A stretch of DNA of 64,000 nucleotides from JBEKTW01 sp049515655. GTDB taxonomy: Bacteria > Bacteroidota > Ignavibacteria > UBA10030 > SZUA-254. Shown here one piece after another: positions 1 to 8,419 of this stretch; position 1 is the stretch's first letter; the number at the start of each line of letters is the position of its first letter. The stretch is taken from NCBI GenBank assembly GCA_049515655.1, contig JBEKTW010000003.1, positions 62,001-126,000 of the forward strand, given 5' to 3'. Both the position numbers and the translations under genes were made by a program. The notes under the pieces were generated by a model that saw only the letters and a list, made by a program, of their open reading frames with translations, had not been told where the DNA came from and did no database searches.

Positions 1-1120
1 TTCGCGCTTTCAACCAATTCGAGAAATGGTTCCGCTCACCATGATAGCGAAGACTTTCATCCGGTACTACGCGGAGCTGATCCTCCAGCGACTTCAAATC
101 CTTTGCTCTCCCTACTTCCTTTCCGTCCGGCATGCGAAAAATGAAGTCGCCGAAACTCATATAGGTATTCATGAATCTTTTCACCTGGGTCAGGAGCGTC
201 GGAGAATCCTTCAGAACGAATTGCGCACGGACCGCCCGCGCTTTCGCTTCATTCTCACGCAGGTTCGACTGCAAGAGAATCGGAATGTCGGAAAGTTCAG
301 CTTTCACGTTCTTCGCGAATTCCAAACCCGCTTCCGCATCTTGTTTACCTCCGCGCTGAAAATCGACGTCCGAGATGATGCCCAGGATATGGTCCCGGTA
401 TTTATTGAAGAACTCCCATGCTTCCTCGTACGTCGTGCACAGGAGAATTTTTGGACGCGCCCTCATCCGCAAGAACCGGTGGGAAAGATTGACCCCTTCG
501 GAAATCAGCCTCCGCGAATGCTTCAGCACCTCCGAATAAATCAGCGGAAGAAACGAAGAATAGAAGCGGATGTTATCCTCGACAAGAATGATCGATTGAA
601 CGCCCGCCTGGTTTGAATCATGCTCAACGTTCATGCGGTCTTCAAGATGCTTAATGATCGCAGTGATGAGACGGAAATCGCCCTGCCAGATGAACACGCG
701 GTCGAAGATGGATGTGTCGTGATGCGCGAGCAGGTCGGCCAGTTCCCTGTTATCAAATGCCAGGAGGATGATGGGAATTCCCAGACTGGCTTCCCGCACC
801 TCCTGGGCAAGCTGGAGCGGGTGCATGTCTTCGATGTGCATCGTGGTGATGATGAGGTCGAAGTGCTTCTCCTCTTTCGCGAGCGCGATTGCCTCCTGAC
901 CGTTGGAAACCCTCGTCAGCTCGGGCGAGTGACTTAAATTCAAATCCGAATATTCATTGCGGATGAGTTCATAGAGCCTCCCGTCTTCTTCGAAGATGTA
1001 CGAGTCGTACAGACTTGAGACGAGCAGGACGTCCCGGATCCGGCGGCGCATCAGGTTGTGGAACCCCTGAAAGCGGGTTCCGTAGCCGTCTTCAATCCAG
1101 AGCTGGTCGGAGAGTTTCAT
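1..1120 (-). CDS. PEP synthase-type PEP/pyruvate-binding protein, N-terminal part (runs off the window)
   Basis: The reverse strand from the ATG at 1118-1120 is open to the window edge (373 codons seen). The translation begins MKLSDQLWIEDGYGTRFQGF and continues with a receiver-like region (I-L-V-E-D-N near residue 180, then I-I-S-D-V-D-F near residue 240), and it ends in the window at D-E-S-L-R-Y-H-G-E-R-N-H-F-S-N-W-L. This matches the N-terminal third of the roughly 1000-residue Bacteroidota phosphoenolpyruvate synthases, in which two receiver-like segments precede the ATP-grasp PEP/pyruvate-binding domain. The catalytic part is outside the window. Expected role: pyruvate to PEP for gluconeogenesis, or PEP/pyruvate interconversion, in the cytoplasm. 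It lies downstream of gdhA on the same strand but a strong terminator separates them, so it probably has its own promoter. The family call rests on the N-terminus only. Confidence 0.8.
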   Translation of the reverse strand, partial: MKLSDQLWIEDGYGTRFQGFHNLMRRRIRDVLLVSSLYDSYIFEEDGRLYELIRNEYSDLNLSHSPELTRVSNGQEAIALAKEEKHFDLIITTMHIEDMHPLQLAQEVREASLGIPIILLAFDNRELADLLAHHDTSIFDRVFIWQGDFRLITAIIKHLEDRMNVEHDSNQAGVQSIILVEDNIRFYSSFLPLIYSEVLKHSRRLISEGVNLSHRFLRMRARPKILLCTTYEEAWEFFNKYRDHILGIISDVDFQRGGKQDAEAGLEFAKNVKAELSDIPILLQSNLRENEAKARAVRAQFVLKDSPTLLTQVKRFMNTYMSFGDFIFRMPDGKEVGRAKDLKSLEDQLRVVPDESLRYHGERNHFSNWLKAR

Positions 1121-1213
1121 ATTTCAAAGTACCATTGCAGTTTCTACGTCGCAAGAATAGATATCACACCCCGTTCGTAACATTGGTATCGGGACGTTCA
1201 TCAGTAAGTATAC

Positions 1214-1246
1214 AAAAAAAATCGGAGTGGAAAAATCCACTCCGAT
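1214..1246 (-). terminator. Rho-independent terminator of gdhA
   Basis: On the minus strand a perfect 10-bp stem (ATCGGAGTGG / CCACTCCGAT, 1221-1246) is followed by a run of T (the A-run at 1214-1220 on the plus strand). It sits about 185 bp past the gdhA stop codon and in front of the PEP synthase gene, so it should insulate the two. Confidence 0.85.
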
Positions 1247-1300
1247 TCTTGGAAGTGCATCGTCTAGATACTTGACTCCTGTGATAACCCCACCTTCCGT

Positions 1301-1350
1301 CCTCCCCTTGGTAAGGGGAGGAAACTTCTCCCCCTTATTCAAGGGGGAGA
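1301..1350. repeat. Two adjacent palindromes of the CCCCTT...AAGGGG repeat family
   Basis: Palindrome one, 1301-1321, pairs CCTCCCCTT with AAGGGGAGG. Palindrome two, 1327-1350, pairs TCTCCCCCTT with AAGGGGGAGA around ATTC. The same C-rich/G-rich hairpin style recurs at 3722-3747, 8156-8183, 8329-8354 and 8793-8820. This and the terminator are all I see in the gap between gdhA and the PEP synthase gene. Confidence 0.75.
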
Positions 1351-1430
1351 ATACAAGAGGGGGTCAGAAACAAGGCAGACCATTCAAACCGAACCACTGC
1401 CCGTTTTCATCACCCCAGACTCCCGGTACT

Positions 1431-2798
1431 TTACACGAGTCCCTGATCCATCATCGCATCGGCGACCTTCAGGAATCCAGCGATATTCGCACCGTTCACA
1501 TAATTGCCCGGTGTTCCGAATCGCTCGGCCGTTTCGAAGGCTGCCTTGTGAATGCTCTTCATGATGCCATGCAGACGGCTGTCGACTTCCTCGCGCGTCC
1601 ACTGGAGTCGCAGACTATTCTGTGACATTTCAAGTCCCGATGTCGAGACGCCGCCGGCGTTCGCAGCTTTGCCTGGACCGTAGAGGATCTTGGCATCCAG
1701 GAAGACTTTCACGCCGTCAAGGTTCGTCGGCATATTCGCGCCTTCAGACACGACATACACGCCGTTCTTCACGAGGTTTTGCGCATCCTTGCCGTTGATT
1801 TCGTTCTGCGTGGCGCTGGGGAACGCACAATCCGCTTTATGATTCCACAGCGGATTGTAGTCGTGCTTCGGGTCAATCACGGTGTAGACACTGCCCTTGA
1901 ACTTATCGGCATACTCCTTGATTCTTCCACGACGGACATTCTTCAGATCCATGACGAACTTCAGCTTCTTGTCATCGACTCCGGCTTCATCGTAAATATA
2001 GCCGCCGGAATCGGAGAGCGTGAGCACTTTCCCGCCGAGCTGGTTGATCTTCTCGACGGTATACTGTGCGACGTTTCCGCTGCCGGAGACGAGGCAGGTT
2101 TTTCCCTTCAGGGTCTGATTTCTTGTTCCGAGCATTTCTGCCGCGAAGTAGACCGCACCGTATCCTGTCGCTTCCGGACGAATCAACGACCCGCCCCAGT
2201 TCAATCCTTTCCCTGTCAGCACGCCGGTGAATTCATTCTTCAATCTTTTGTATTGTCCGAAGAGAAATCCGATTTCTCTTCCGCCGACTCCGATATCCCC
2301 CGCGGGGACGTCCGTATCCGGACCGATGTGGCGATACAATTCGTTCATGAAACTCTGGCAGAATCGCATGACTTCGTTATCGCTCTTTCCTTTCGGGTCG
2401 AAATCCGATCCGCCTTTGCCGCCGCCCATCGGAAGCGTCGTGAGACTGTTCTTCAGAACCTGCTCGAACGCAAGGAACTTCAGAATGCCGAGATTCACCG
2501 AGGGATGGAACCGCAATCCGCCCTTGTAGGGACCAATCGCACTGCTCATTTCAATTCTGAAACCACGATTGACCTGGATCTCACCACGGTCATCCGTCCA
2601 CGGAACACGGAACATGAGTACTCTTTCGGGCTCGACCATCCGCTCGAGAATTTTGGCCGCTCGATATTCCGGATACCTCTCCAGCACCAGCGACAAAGAT
2701 TCGACGACTTCTTCCACCGCCTGGTGGAATTCCGGTTCGGCCGGATTCTTTGCCTTCACTCGTGCCATGAATTCTGCTACGTAGCTTGACTTAGACAT
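1431..2798 (-). CDS. gdhA: NADP-type glutamate dehydrogenase (hexameric class I)
   Basis: A 455-residue cytoplasmic enzyme that interconverts 2-oxoglutarate plus ammonium and glutamate with NAD(P)H. The N-terminal half carries the ELFV dehydrogenase substrate motif (P-M-G-G-G-K-G-G near residue 125, with the catalytic region G-P-D-T-D-V-P-A-G-D-I-G-V-G near 165). The C-terminal half holds the Rossmann fold (V-S-G-S-G-N-V-A-Q-Y near 245). The length fits the about 450-residue class I enzymes rather than the larger catabolic forms. The ATG at 2796-2798 is preceded by an excellent AAGGAGAT ribosome site on the minus strand. The gene is monocistronic: divergent from the OsmC gene and closed by the hairpin at 1214-1246. 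This suggests ammonium assimilation, though cofactor choice cannot be read with certainty. Confidence 0.95.
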   Translation of the reverse strand: MSKSSYVAEFMARVKAKNPAEPEFHQAVEEVVESLSLVLERYPEYRAAKILERMVEPERVLMFRVPWTDDRGEIQVNRGFRIEMSSAIGPYKGGLRFHPSVNLGILKFLAFEQVLKNSLTTLPMGGGKGGSDFDPKGKSDNEVMRFCQSFMNELYRHIGPDTDVPAGDIGVGGREIGFLFGQYKRLKNEFTGVLTGKGLNWGGSLIRPEATGYGAVYFAAEMLGTRNQTLKGKTCLVSGSGNVAQYTVEKINQLGGKVLTLSDSGGYIYDEAGVDDKKLKFVMDLKNVRRGRIKEYADKFKGSVYTVIDPKHDYNPLWNHKADCAFPSATQNEINGKDAQNLVKNGVYVVSEGANMPTNLDGVKVFLDAKILYGPGKAANAGGVSTSGLEMSQNSLRLQWTREEVDSRLHGIMKSIHKAAFETAERFGTPGNYVNGANIAGFLKVADAMMDQGLV

Positions 2799-2810
2799 TT
2801 ATATCTCCTT

Positions 2811-3167
2811 GTGATTGGTGAACATGATTAGTTGCTCGTACCTAAACTGACGACAATTGCCACAATGCTTAGCTGCTCTCGAAACTCTTCGAAGAACCAT
2901 TCCATCGAAATATTTGATTCGTGACTCCTACAAATTGTCAATATGTATGCCAGATGACCCCCCATCAAATCGAATTTAAAGATGGGTATTCGGACGGGAC
3001 CCCCTAAAAGCCTCTCACGGTTGAGAAATCGATAGAAGGGAGTTTTCACCTTTGAGAAGCAATTTTGAGGTATCTTCTCCACTATTCGAATCCCTGCTGC
3101 CCAAACTGCATCTTTTATTGGCATACTTTTAGAGTGACAATCGAAGAACACAAGAGGTCTATCGTCT
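2811..3167. other. Divergent intergenic region between gdhA and the OsmC-like gene
   Basis: About 360 bp that must hold both promoters. A TTGACA hexamer lies on the minus strand at 2936-2941, but no convincing -10 follows at 16-18 bp. No palindrome, RNA gene or credible small gene was seen. The 172-residue antisense frame across it overlaps the OsmC gene and looks spurious. Confidence 0.5.
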
Positions 3168-3611
3168 ATGGCGACCAAGAAAGCGATCGTTAAACAAATC
3201 CGGGGAATTACTCTCGCCGCTAAGAGCGATTCGAACCATTGGGTCGTCATGGATGGTCCCGAAACATTCGGGGGGAGCAACGCCGGCGCCCGACCGAAAG
3301 AACTCCTCCTCTTCGCACTCGGCGGCTGCACCGGAAGCGACGTCATTTCAATCCTGCAGAAAAGAAAAGCGCCCTTTCAAGGATTCGAAATTCAGTTGAC
3401 GGGTGAAGTCCGCGAAGAACACCCGCAGGTCTTCACCGACATTCACGTCGAGTATGTTTTCTATGGAGACGGACTCGACCCGCAGGATGTTGAGCGGGCA
3501 ATCGAATTGTCCATGACACGATACTGCGCCGTCTCCGCAATGCTGAAACCAAGCGTCAAGATTACTCATTCGTACCGCATCGAAAAATCAAAGGAAACGG
3601 AAACGAGGTAG
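3168..3611 (+). CDS. OsmC/Ohr-family protein
   Basis: A 147-residue protein of the OsmC/Ohr fold. The two conserved redox cysteines are present: C54 in L-G-G-C-T-G-S-D-V and C120 in T-R-Y-C-A-V-S-A-M. Members reduce organic or other peroxides through these thiols with a lipoamide or thioredoxin partner. The sub-branch (OsmC, Ohr or the YhfA-like group) is not resolved, and YhfA-like is plausible because the N-terminus is short. The start ATG at 3168 has an AGAGGT-like ribosome site upstream. It stands alone, divergent from gdhA, and is followed by about 500 bp of palindromic repeat DNA before transketolase. Confidence 0.85.
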   Translation: MATKKAIVKQIRGITLAAKSDSNHWVVMDGPETFGGSNAGARPKELLLFALGGCTGSDVISILQKRKAPFQGFEIQLTGEVREEHPQVFTDIHVEYVFYGDGLDPQDVERAIELSMTRYCAVSAMLKPSVKITHSYRIEKSKETETR

Positions 3612-3640
3612 GACTGATGTCTAATTATTTTCCCATTCTC

Positions 3641-3880
3641 GTTCCCAAATTCCATGTGGGAACGTTCTTAGCGGGCGAGCTAAGAGAAGAAATTGAAATG
3701 CTCCCCGTACTCATCCCCTGCCCCCTTCTCTACAAGTAGAGAAGGGGAAGCCCTTTCGTGGCCGACGTCCCTCTCTAATTTTAGAGAGGAACTATAGGGT
3801 GAGTTCGGCGAGGGTTCACAGTCCGTTCCCAAGCAGGAGCTTGGGAACGAGAAGTGGCGGGGAGAATACAAGGGGGAGTT
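3641..3880. repeat. Cluster of palindromic repeats downstream of the OsmC-like gene
   Basis: Several perfect or near-perfect palindromes are packed together. GTTCCCA...TGGGAAC lies at 3641-3663 and CTTAGC/GCTAAG at 3667-3684. A 12-bp stem CCCCTTCTCTAC/GTAGAGAAGGGG with an AA loop is at 3722-3747, and CCTCTCTAA/TTAGAGAGG at 3770-3789. CGTTCCCAAGC...GCTTGGGAACG is at 3824-3849. They fall into two families: the CCCCTT/AAGGGG type also found around the DUF559 gene, and the GTTCCCA/TGGGAAC type. No gene is apparent between 3612 and 4112. Confidence 0.8.
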
Positions 3881-4112
3881 GATTCGAACTAAGACACTCT
3901 CAAGAATAATACACGGAAAATTATACGCCGACACTGCTCATTTCAGCGCCTGCCCCGAAATGTTTCTATTCGGGGTCCCCGCTAAGATGAATTGAGCCTG
4001 GTTGTAAATCCGACCGCGGGGATGCGGTTGGGAGCAAAGCAAATGTTTAGACAATTCACCCTGAAATAATGGGAAGACACATCTTATTGAGAACTAATAA
4101 TTAGGACAGACC

Positions 4113-6143
4113 ATGGCAATCATCAATTCCAAAACAGGAACAGTGGCAAGAGATTATTCGGTCAACGAACTCAAACAAGCCGCGAACCTGATGCGCGGTT
4201 ACAACCTCGTGGCCCTCTGCGCGGCGGGTTCCGGACATGCGGGCGGAACGCTCTCCATCATGGACATTACCGCGGCGCTGTACTTGAAAATCGCCAACCA
4301 TGACCCCAAGAATCCGAACTGGGTTGACCGCGATAGGATTATCTGGTCCACGGGCCACAAAGCTCCGAGCCTCTACCTTGGACTTGCTTTTGCGGGATTC
4401 TATGACCCGGAAGATGTCGTCCTTCTCAGAAAACTCTGGAGTCCATTCCAGGGACACCCACACTGGCTGAAACTCCCGGGCGTGGAAGCATCAACGGGTT
4501 CCCTGGGCCAGGGGTTGAGCGTTGCGGTCGGGCTCGCACTCGCGGCACGACTGGACGGGAAGAACTACAAGGTGTTCAGCATTAACGGCGACGGGGAACA
4601 GCAGGAAGGACAAATCTGGGAGGCGGCAATGGAAGCTTCCCACTACAAACTCGATAATCTCATACAAATCATCGACTGCAACCGCCTGCAAATCGACGGG
4701 AAGGTTTCCGAAGTGATGAACATCGAGCCGCTCGCCGAGAAATACAAGAGTTTCGGCTGGGACGTCATCGCCGTCGACGGACATGACATGAAGCAGGTCG
4801 TCGAGGCGTTAAGCAAGGCGAGAGCCGGCACCGGAAAACCAGTCGCAATCATCGCCGAGACAGTCAAAGGCAAAGGCGTCAGCTTCATGGAAAACGTCGC
4901 AGGCTGGCACGGCAGAACGCCCACTTTCGAGGAACTCATGAAAGCTCTCGAAGAGCTCGGCTTAAAGGACAAAATTCCCTACCAGCGCCTTCTCGACCGG
5001 GCGAAGCAGTATCAGGACGACGTGGACAAGAAACTCGAAGCGAAGATGCCCAAGTTCAAAAAGAACTACTGGTGGAACGGCGGCCAAACAATGAAAGCGA
5101 AGATGGAGCCGACAAGGAAGGGCTTCGGTCTTGCCCTCGCCGAGCTTGGCGACGACGAACGGATCGTTTGCCTGGGACTCGACATTTCCGGGTCCATCAC
5201 CATTAGCGACTTTTACACGAGCAAGCCGGAGCGGAAAAAGCGCTGGCTGAGCATGGGTATCGCGGAACAATCCGCAACTTCGGTCGCCGCCGGCCTCGCA
5301 CGCGAGGGAAAAATTCCGGTACTGGGAACATACGGAACATTCGCGGCGGCAAGAAACCTCGACCAGATCAGAGTCTCTGTTTGCTACGGCAATTTCAACG
5401 TCCTGATCGCCGGCGCGCATGGCGGAATCTCCGTGGGGCCGGACGGTGCGACGCACCAGGCCCTCGAAGACTTGTTCGCAATGTGCGGCCTGCCGAATAT
5501 GGTCGTTTCGGTTCCCGCCGACTCCATCGAAACGAAGAAGGCGACGTCTTATCTTCTCCTCCAGCATTCCGGTCCAAAATACATCCGATTTGCGCGCGAA
5601 GCCACGCCGATCGTGAGCACTTTGCAGACTCCTTTCGTGTTCGGAAAATCCAACACCATCCGCATGCGCCGTGAATCCGAAAACTTTGTCGACGCATTCG
5701 ACACCGTTCTCTCGGGCGAGTACAAGAATGAAAAGGAAGACCTTACGATCATCGCGTGCGGTCCGATGGTTCCCGAAGCGATGCGGGCCGCGTACATCCT
5801 TAAGAAGGATTTTGGATACGAGACGCGCGTCGTAAACATGCACACGCTCAAACCGATTGACGAACAGGCGATCATCAGAGCGGCGAAGGAAACCGGAGTG
5901 GTTGTTACCGCTGAAGAGCATCAAATCGGCGCTCTGGCATGGCGCGTCAGCAGCGTCATTACTTCTTCAGAGGAACTCTACGGTGCTCCAGTGATCACCG
6001 GTTATATTGGTGTTAAGGATCGGTTTGGCGATTCAGGTGCGCCGTGGGAACTCGTCAAAGAGTTCGAATGCAGCGGAGAGCATATTGCGGCAAAAGCGCA
6101 GCATCTCGTTGCGCTGAAGAAGTCGAAGGTCACCGCAAAGTAG
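4113..6143 (+). CDS. tkt: Transketolase, full length
   Basis: A 676-residue thiamine-diphosphate enzyme of the non-oxidative pentose phosphate pathway, moving two-carbon ketol units between sugar phosphates in the cytosol. The N-terminal ThDP domain has G-S-G-H-A-G-G-T-L near residue 40 and the G-D-G-E-Q-Q-E-G-Q-I-W-E binding motif near 160. The pyrimidine domain (Y-G-T-F-A-A-A-R near 410) and a C-terminal domain follow. The whole enzyme is one chain, not the split two-gene form. Start ATG at 4113 follows AGGACA. Next to it are repeats carrying two T-run hairpins that would end its transcript. Confidence 0.95.
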   Translation: MAIINSKTGTVARDYSVNELKQAANLMRGYNLVALCAAGSGHAGGTLSIMDITAALYLKIANHDPKNPNWVDRDRIIWSTGHKAPSLYLGLAFAGFYDPEDVVLLRKLWSPFQGHPHWLKLPGVEASTGSLGQGLSVAVGLALAARLDGKNYKVFSINGDGEQQEGQIWEAAMEASHYKLDNLIQIIDCNRLQIDGKVSEVMNIEPLAEKYKSFGWDVIAVDGHDMKQVVEALSKARAGTGKPVAIIAETVKGKGVSFMENVAGWHGRTPTFEELMKALEELGLKDKIPYQRLLDRAKQYQDDVDKKLEAKMPKFKKNYWWNGGQTMKAKMEPTRKGFGLALAELGDDERIVCLGLDISGSITISDFYTSKPERKKRWLSMGIAEQSATSVAAGLAREGKIPVLGTYGTFAAARNLDQIRVSVCYGNFNVLIAGAHGGISVGPDGATHQALEDLFAMCGLPNMVVSVPADSIETKKATSYLLLQHSGPKYIRFAREATPIVSTLQTPFVFGKSNTIRMRRESENFVDAFDTVLSGEYKNEKEDLTIIACGPMVPEAMRAAYILKKDFGYETRVVNMHTLKPIDEQAIIRAAKETGVVVTAEEHQIGALAWRVSSVITSSEELYGAPVITGYIGVKDRFGDSGAPWELVKEFECSGEHIAAKAQHLVALKKSKVTAK

Positions 6144-6213
6144 CGCCTTCAGCAGACTGTTGAAAGATGCAGGATGGGGGTCGTAGAGTCCGACCTGCCA
6201 GCCGGCCTTAGAA

Positions 6214-6249
6214 CAATCAAGGCAATCAAGTGAATCGAGCGAATCGCGT
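6214..6249. repeat. Four contiguous 9-nt repeats (consensus SAATCRAGN)
   Basis: CAATCAAGG, CAATCAAGT, GAATCGAGC and GAATCGCGT follow each other without gaps just past tkt. They are short phased repeats of the same flavour as the heptamer arrays at 9904, 15045 and 58828. Confidence 0.6.
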
Positions 6250-6259
6250 TCCAGACGGT

Positions 6260-6455
6260 GCAGATTAAGCAGCTAATGATTCACGCAGGGAGATTCATCT
6301 CCCTTTTTTCGTTCAGCATAACCATTTATGGTTATGCATGAGCATCGCCATCAATGGCGACGCTCGTTCCGAATAAAGCACCATGAATGGTGCTCCAGGC
6401 CCATCCTCATGGAACTACCCTCCCCCGAACCTCGAATCCGGAACCTGATCGATGT
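6260..6455. repeat. 196-bp interspersed repeat, copy 1
   Basis: Begins GCAGATTAAGCAGCTAATG and ends near ATCGATGT. It is highly similar to copy 2 (6502-6697), same length, 242 bp apart. Inside are a T-run hairpin (6288-6309) and then three palindromes built on CCAT-NN-ATGG: 6317-6336 (CATAACCAT/ATGGTTATG), 6345-6360 (TCGCCAT/ATGGCGA) and 6377-6394 (AGCACCAT/ATGGTGCT). A degenerate third copy lies at 10025-10131, on the far side of the cydAB genes. Confidence 0.85.
6288..6309 (+). terminator. Rho-independent terminator within repeat copy 1 (after tkt)
   Basis: GGGAGAT/ATCTCCC type stem (GGGAGATTCATCTCCC, 6288-6303) followed directly by six T residues. About 145 bp past the tkt stop codon. Confidence 0.8.
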
Positions 6456-6501
6456 GGACTAAACTTAGCTCCGAATCCGCTTACCATTCATATCGTCGAT
6501 T

Positions 6502-6697
6502 GCAGATTAAACAGCTAATGATTCACGCAGGGAGATTCATCTCCCTTTTTTCGATCCAGCATAACCATTCATGATTATGCATGCACAAGCATCGCTTTCA
6601 ATGGCGACGCTCGTTCGAATAGAGCACCATGAATGGTGCTCCAGACCCTACCTCCATGAACTCCCCCCCGAACCTCGAACCCCAAACCTCATCGATG
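6502..6697. repeat. 196-bp interspersed repeat, copy 2
   Basis: Second copy of the element at 6260-6455, starting GCAGATTAAACAGCTAATG and ending ATCGATGT. It keeps the T-run hairpin and the palindromes around CCATTCATG..., CAATGGCGA and AGCACCAT-GA-ATGGTGCT. The apparent 69-codon reading frame over it (6571-6780) is explained by the repeat and is not called as a gene. Confidence 0.85.
6530..6551 (+). terminator. Rho-independent terminator within repeat copy 2
   Basis: Same hairpin GGGAGATTCATCTCCC (6530-6545) with six T residues following. A tandem back-up to the copy at 6288, placed before cydA. Confidence 0.75.
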
Positions 6698-6711
6698 TCT
6701 TCTACCAAACC

Positions 6712-6740
6712 TTGCAATTTATTTTGAACTTGAGTAAATT
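6712..6740 (+). promoter_or_regulatory. Possible sigma70-type promoter for cydA
   Basis: TTGCAA (6712-6717) and TAAATT (6735-6740) are 17 bp apart in a short A/T-rich island between repeat copy 2 and the cydA start. Each hexamer matches the consensus at four of six positions, so this is a weak but well-placed candidate. Confidence 0.35.
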
Positions 6741-6786
6741 ATCCGTCGACCAGATAAGCTCAACGAATTCACACGGGTAGAAAATC

Positions 6787-8112
6787 GTGGACGATGCTCT
6801 TTTAATTCACAGGCTGCAGTTCGCCTTTACCATCTCCTATCACTACATCTTTCCCCAGCTCACAATGGGGTTAGGTTTGCTCATTGTCATCCTGAAGATC
6901 ATCGCGTTTCGCAAGAAAGATGAGCGGTATAATAACGCCGCACGATTCTGGGGAAAAATCTTCGCCATCAATTTTGCGCTCGGCGTCGTGACGGGTATTC
7001 CCATGGAATTCCAGTTCGGTACGAACTGGGCACGGTTTTCAAGATTCGCCGGCGGGGTCATAGGCCAGACCCTTGCGATGGAGGGTGTATTCGCGTTCTT
7101 CCTCGAGTCGAGCTTCCTGGGACTTTTCCTCTTCGGAGAGAAGAAGTTGGGGCAGACCGGCCATTTCGTTTCGGCATTTCTGGTGTTCCTCGGCTCGTGG
7201 ATCTCCGGCTATCTCATCGTTGCAACAAACGCCTGGATGCAGCATCCGGTCGCATACGAATTTGCTGCCGACGGATCGGTCCAGCTCGCGAGCTTCTGGG
7301 GGCTGCTCTTGAATCCGTGGGCAATCTCGCAGTATGTTCACACCATGGGCGGAGCGGTCGTCACCGGGGCTTTCGTCATGGCCGCTGTTGGAGCGTATTT
7401 CCTTCTCTCACACCGCAGAGAAGATGATGGAAAACTCTTCGTCCGCGTGGGAATTATCGCTGGATTGGCGGCGTCCATCCTCGTTTTGTTCCCGACTGGA
7501 GACACTCAAGGCAAAAACATCGCCCGGTACCAACCCGTAACGCTCGCCGCGATGGAAGGATTGTTCGAAACAAAAGAGGGAGCCGAACTCGTCATCATCG
7601 GTCAACCCGATATGGAAAAGCTCAGGATCGACAATCCACTTACGATACCTAGGCTCCTGAGTTTTCTAACGTACAATCGGTGGTCAGCGGAAGTCAAAGG
7701 CCTCAACGCGTATGCCCGGGACCAGTGGCCGGGGAACGTTCCGCTCTTGTATTATTCCTACCACATAATGGTCGGCCTGGGCACAATTTTCATTGCTATC
7801 ACGTTGATGTGTGCTTTCCTGCTGTGGAAGCGAACTCTCTTTTCCTCACGGTGGGCGCTCTGGATTCTCATGCTCAGCTTCCCGTTTCCATACATCGCGA
7901 ACACAGCGGGATGGTTCACCGCGGAGCTGGGCCGGCAACCCTGGCTGGTGTACGGACTCATGCGCACTGCAGAAGGAACCTCCCACATGGTGTCCGCGGG
8001 TAACGGGCTCTTTACCCTCCTCGGATTTCTCGGGATGTATTTTGTACTTGGAGTGCTGTTTCTGTTTCTGGTGGTCAGAAGACTTAGCAACGGTACCGTT
8101 GAGCATTCATAA
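6787..8112 (+). CDS. cydA: Cytochrome bd oxidase subunit I, short Q-loop type
   Basis: A 441-residue integral membrane protein, the heme-bearing subunit of cytochrome bd, which reduces O2 at low concentration without proton pumping. Expected heme ligands are present: H19 (Y-H-Y), H185 (Q-Y-V-H-T-M) and M328 (Y-H-I-M-V-G-L-G), with acidic residues E99 and E107 and the G-R-Q-P-W motif near 382. The Q loop is the short form. In its quinol segment, Q-P-V-T-L-A-A-M-E-G, the glutamate (E257) is kept but position 252, lysine in the well-studied quinol oxidases, is threonine. Translation starts at GTG 6787. cydB lies 740 bp away, separated by repeats and a DUF559 gene, which is unusual for this normally contiguous pair. 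Confidence 0.93.
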   Translation: MDDALLIHRLQFAFTISYHYIFPQLTMGLGLLIVILKIIAFRKKDERYNNAARFWGKIFAINFALGVVTGIPMEFQFGTNWARFSRFAGGVIGQTLAMEGVFAFFLESSFLGLFLFGEKKLGQTGHFVSAFLVFLGSWISGYLIVATNAWMQHPVAYEFAADGSVQLASFWGLLLNPWAISQYVHTMGGAVVTGAFVMAAVGAYFLLSHRREDDGKLFVRVGIIAGLAASILVLFPTGDTQGKNIARYQPVTLAAMEGLFETKEGAELVIIGQPDMEKLRIDNPLTIPRLLSFLTYNRWSAEVKGLNAYARDQWPGNVPLLYYSYHIMVGLGTIFIAITLMCAFLLWKRTLFSSRWALWILMLSFPFPYIANTAGWFTAELGRQPWLVYGLMRTAEGTSHMVSAGNGLFTLLGFLGMYFVLGVLFLFLVVRRLSNGTVEHS

Positions 8113-8153
8113 AGCGTTATGTCGATCCCTCTCAGCACTATGAATCCACCCAT

Positions 8154-8199
8154 CCCCCCTTCTCCCAGGATTGGGAGAAGGGGAGGGGGATGAGGGTCT
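8154..8199. repeat. Cassette-flanking palindromic repeat, left copy
   Basis: A 12-bp stem CCCCTTCTCCCA/TGGGAGAAGGGG (8156-8183), followed by GAGGGGGATGAGGGT. Nearly identical to 8791-8838, so the DUF559 gene region lies between direct copies about 640 bp apart. Confidence 0.85.
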
Positions 8200-8221
8200 C
8201 AAACGGAAAATGAATCCACCC

Positions 8222-8300
8222 GCAACCACCAACACGAATATGACGATGGAAAATTTGAAGAAATCGAATGGAGAACTTCACTGACGGACGGTTGGAGCAA
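8222..8300 (+). pseudogene. Decayed remnant of a second DUF559 gene
   Basis: From 8231 one frame reads Q-H-E-Y-D-D-G-K-F-E-E-I-E-W, which lines up with D-Q-R-E-Y-D-T-A-K-F-N-E-I-E-S in the intact DUF559 gene (8640-8680). The DNA is also similar (GAATATGAC, AAATTT, GAAATCGAAT shared in order). There is no start codon or upstream domain; only this central-to-C-terminal piece remains between two palindromic repeats. Confidence 0.6.
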
Positions 8301-8311
8301 TCGATTGGAAT

Positions 8312-8357
8312 TATACCCTCACCCCCAACCCCTCTCCCAACATTGGGAGAGGGGCGG
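8312..8357. repeat. Palindromic repeat between the DUF559 remnant and the intact DUF559 gene
   Basis: Stem CCCCTCTCCCAA/TTGGGAGAGGGG with a CA loop (8329-8354), preceded by ACCCTCACCCCCAA. Related to, but not identical with, the flanking copies at 8154 and 8791. Confidence 0.8.
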
Positions 8358-8419
8358 TCCACGCGGTTGGCAGTACGGGGCAAGGCTCATAAAAGGGTAA
8401 TGAACTTGGCCACAATATC

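Noticed and set aside
4962..5924. 320-codon antisense reading frame over transketolase
   Set aside because: It is a shadow of codon bias in tkt with no recognisable domain. Similar long antisense frames over gdhA (1779-2789), gltA (16131-17114) and the S9 peptidase (60254-61135) were dropped for the same reason.
6300..6400. CRISPR array, suggested by successive palindromes
   Set aside because: Palindromes are not identical, there is no regular spacer length and no cas gene in the window.
6571..6780. 69-codon frame before cydA
   Set aside because: Mostly within the 196-bp repeat and its palindromes, with no ribosome site or family.
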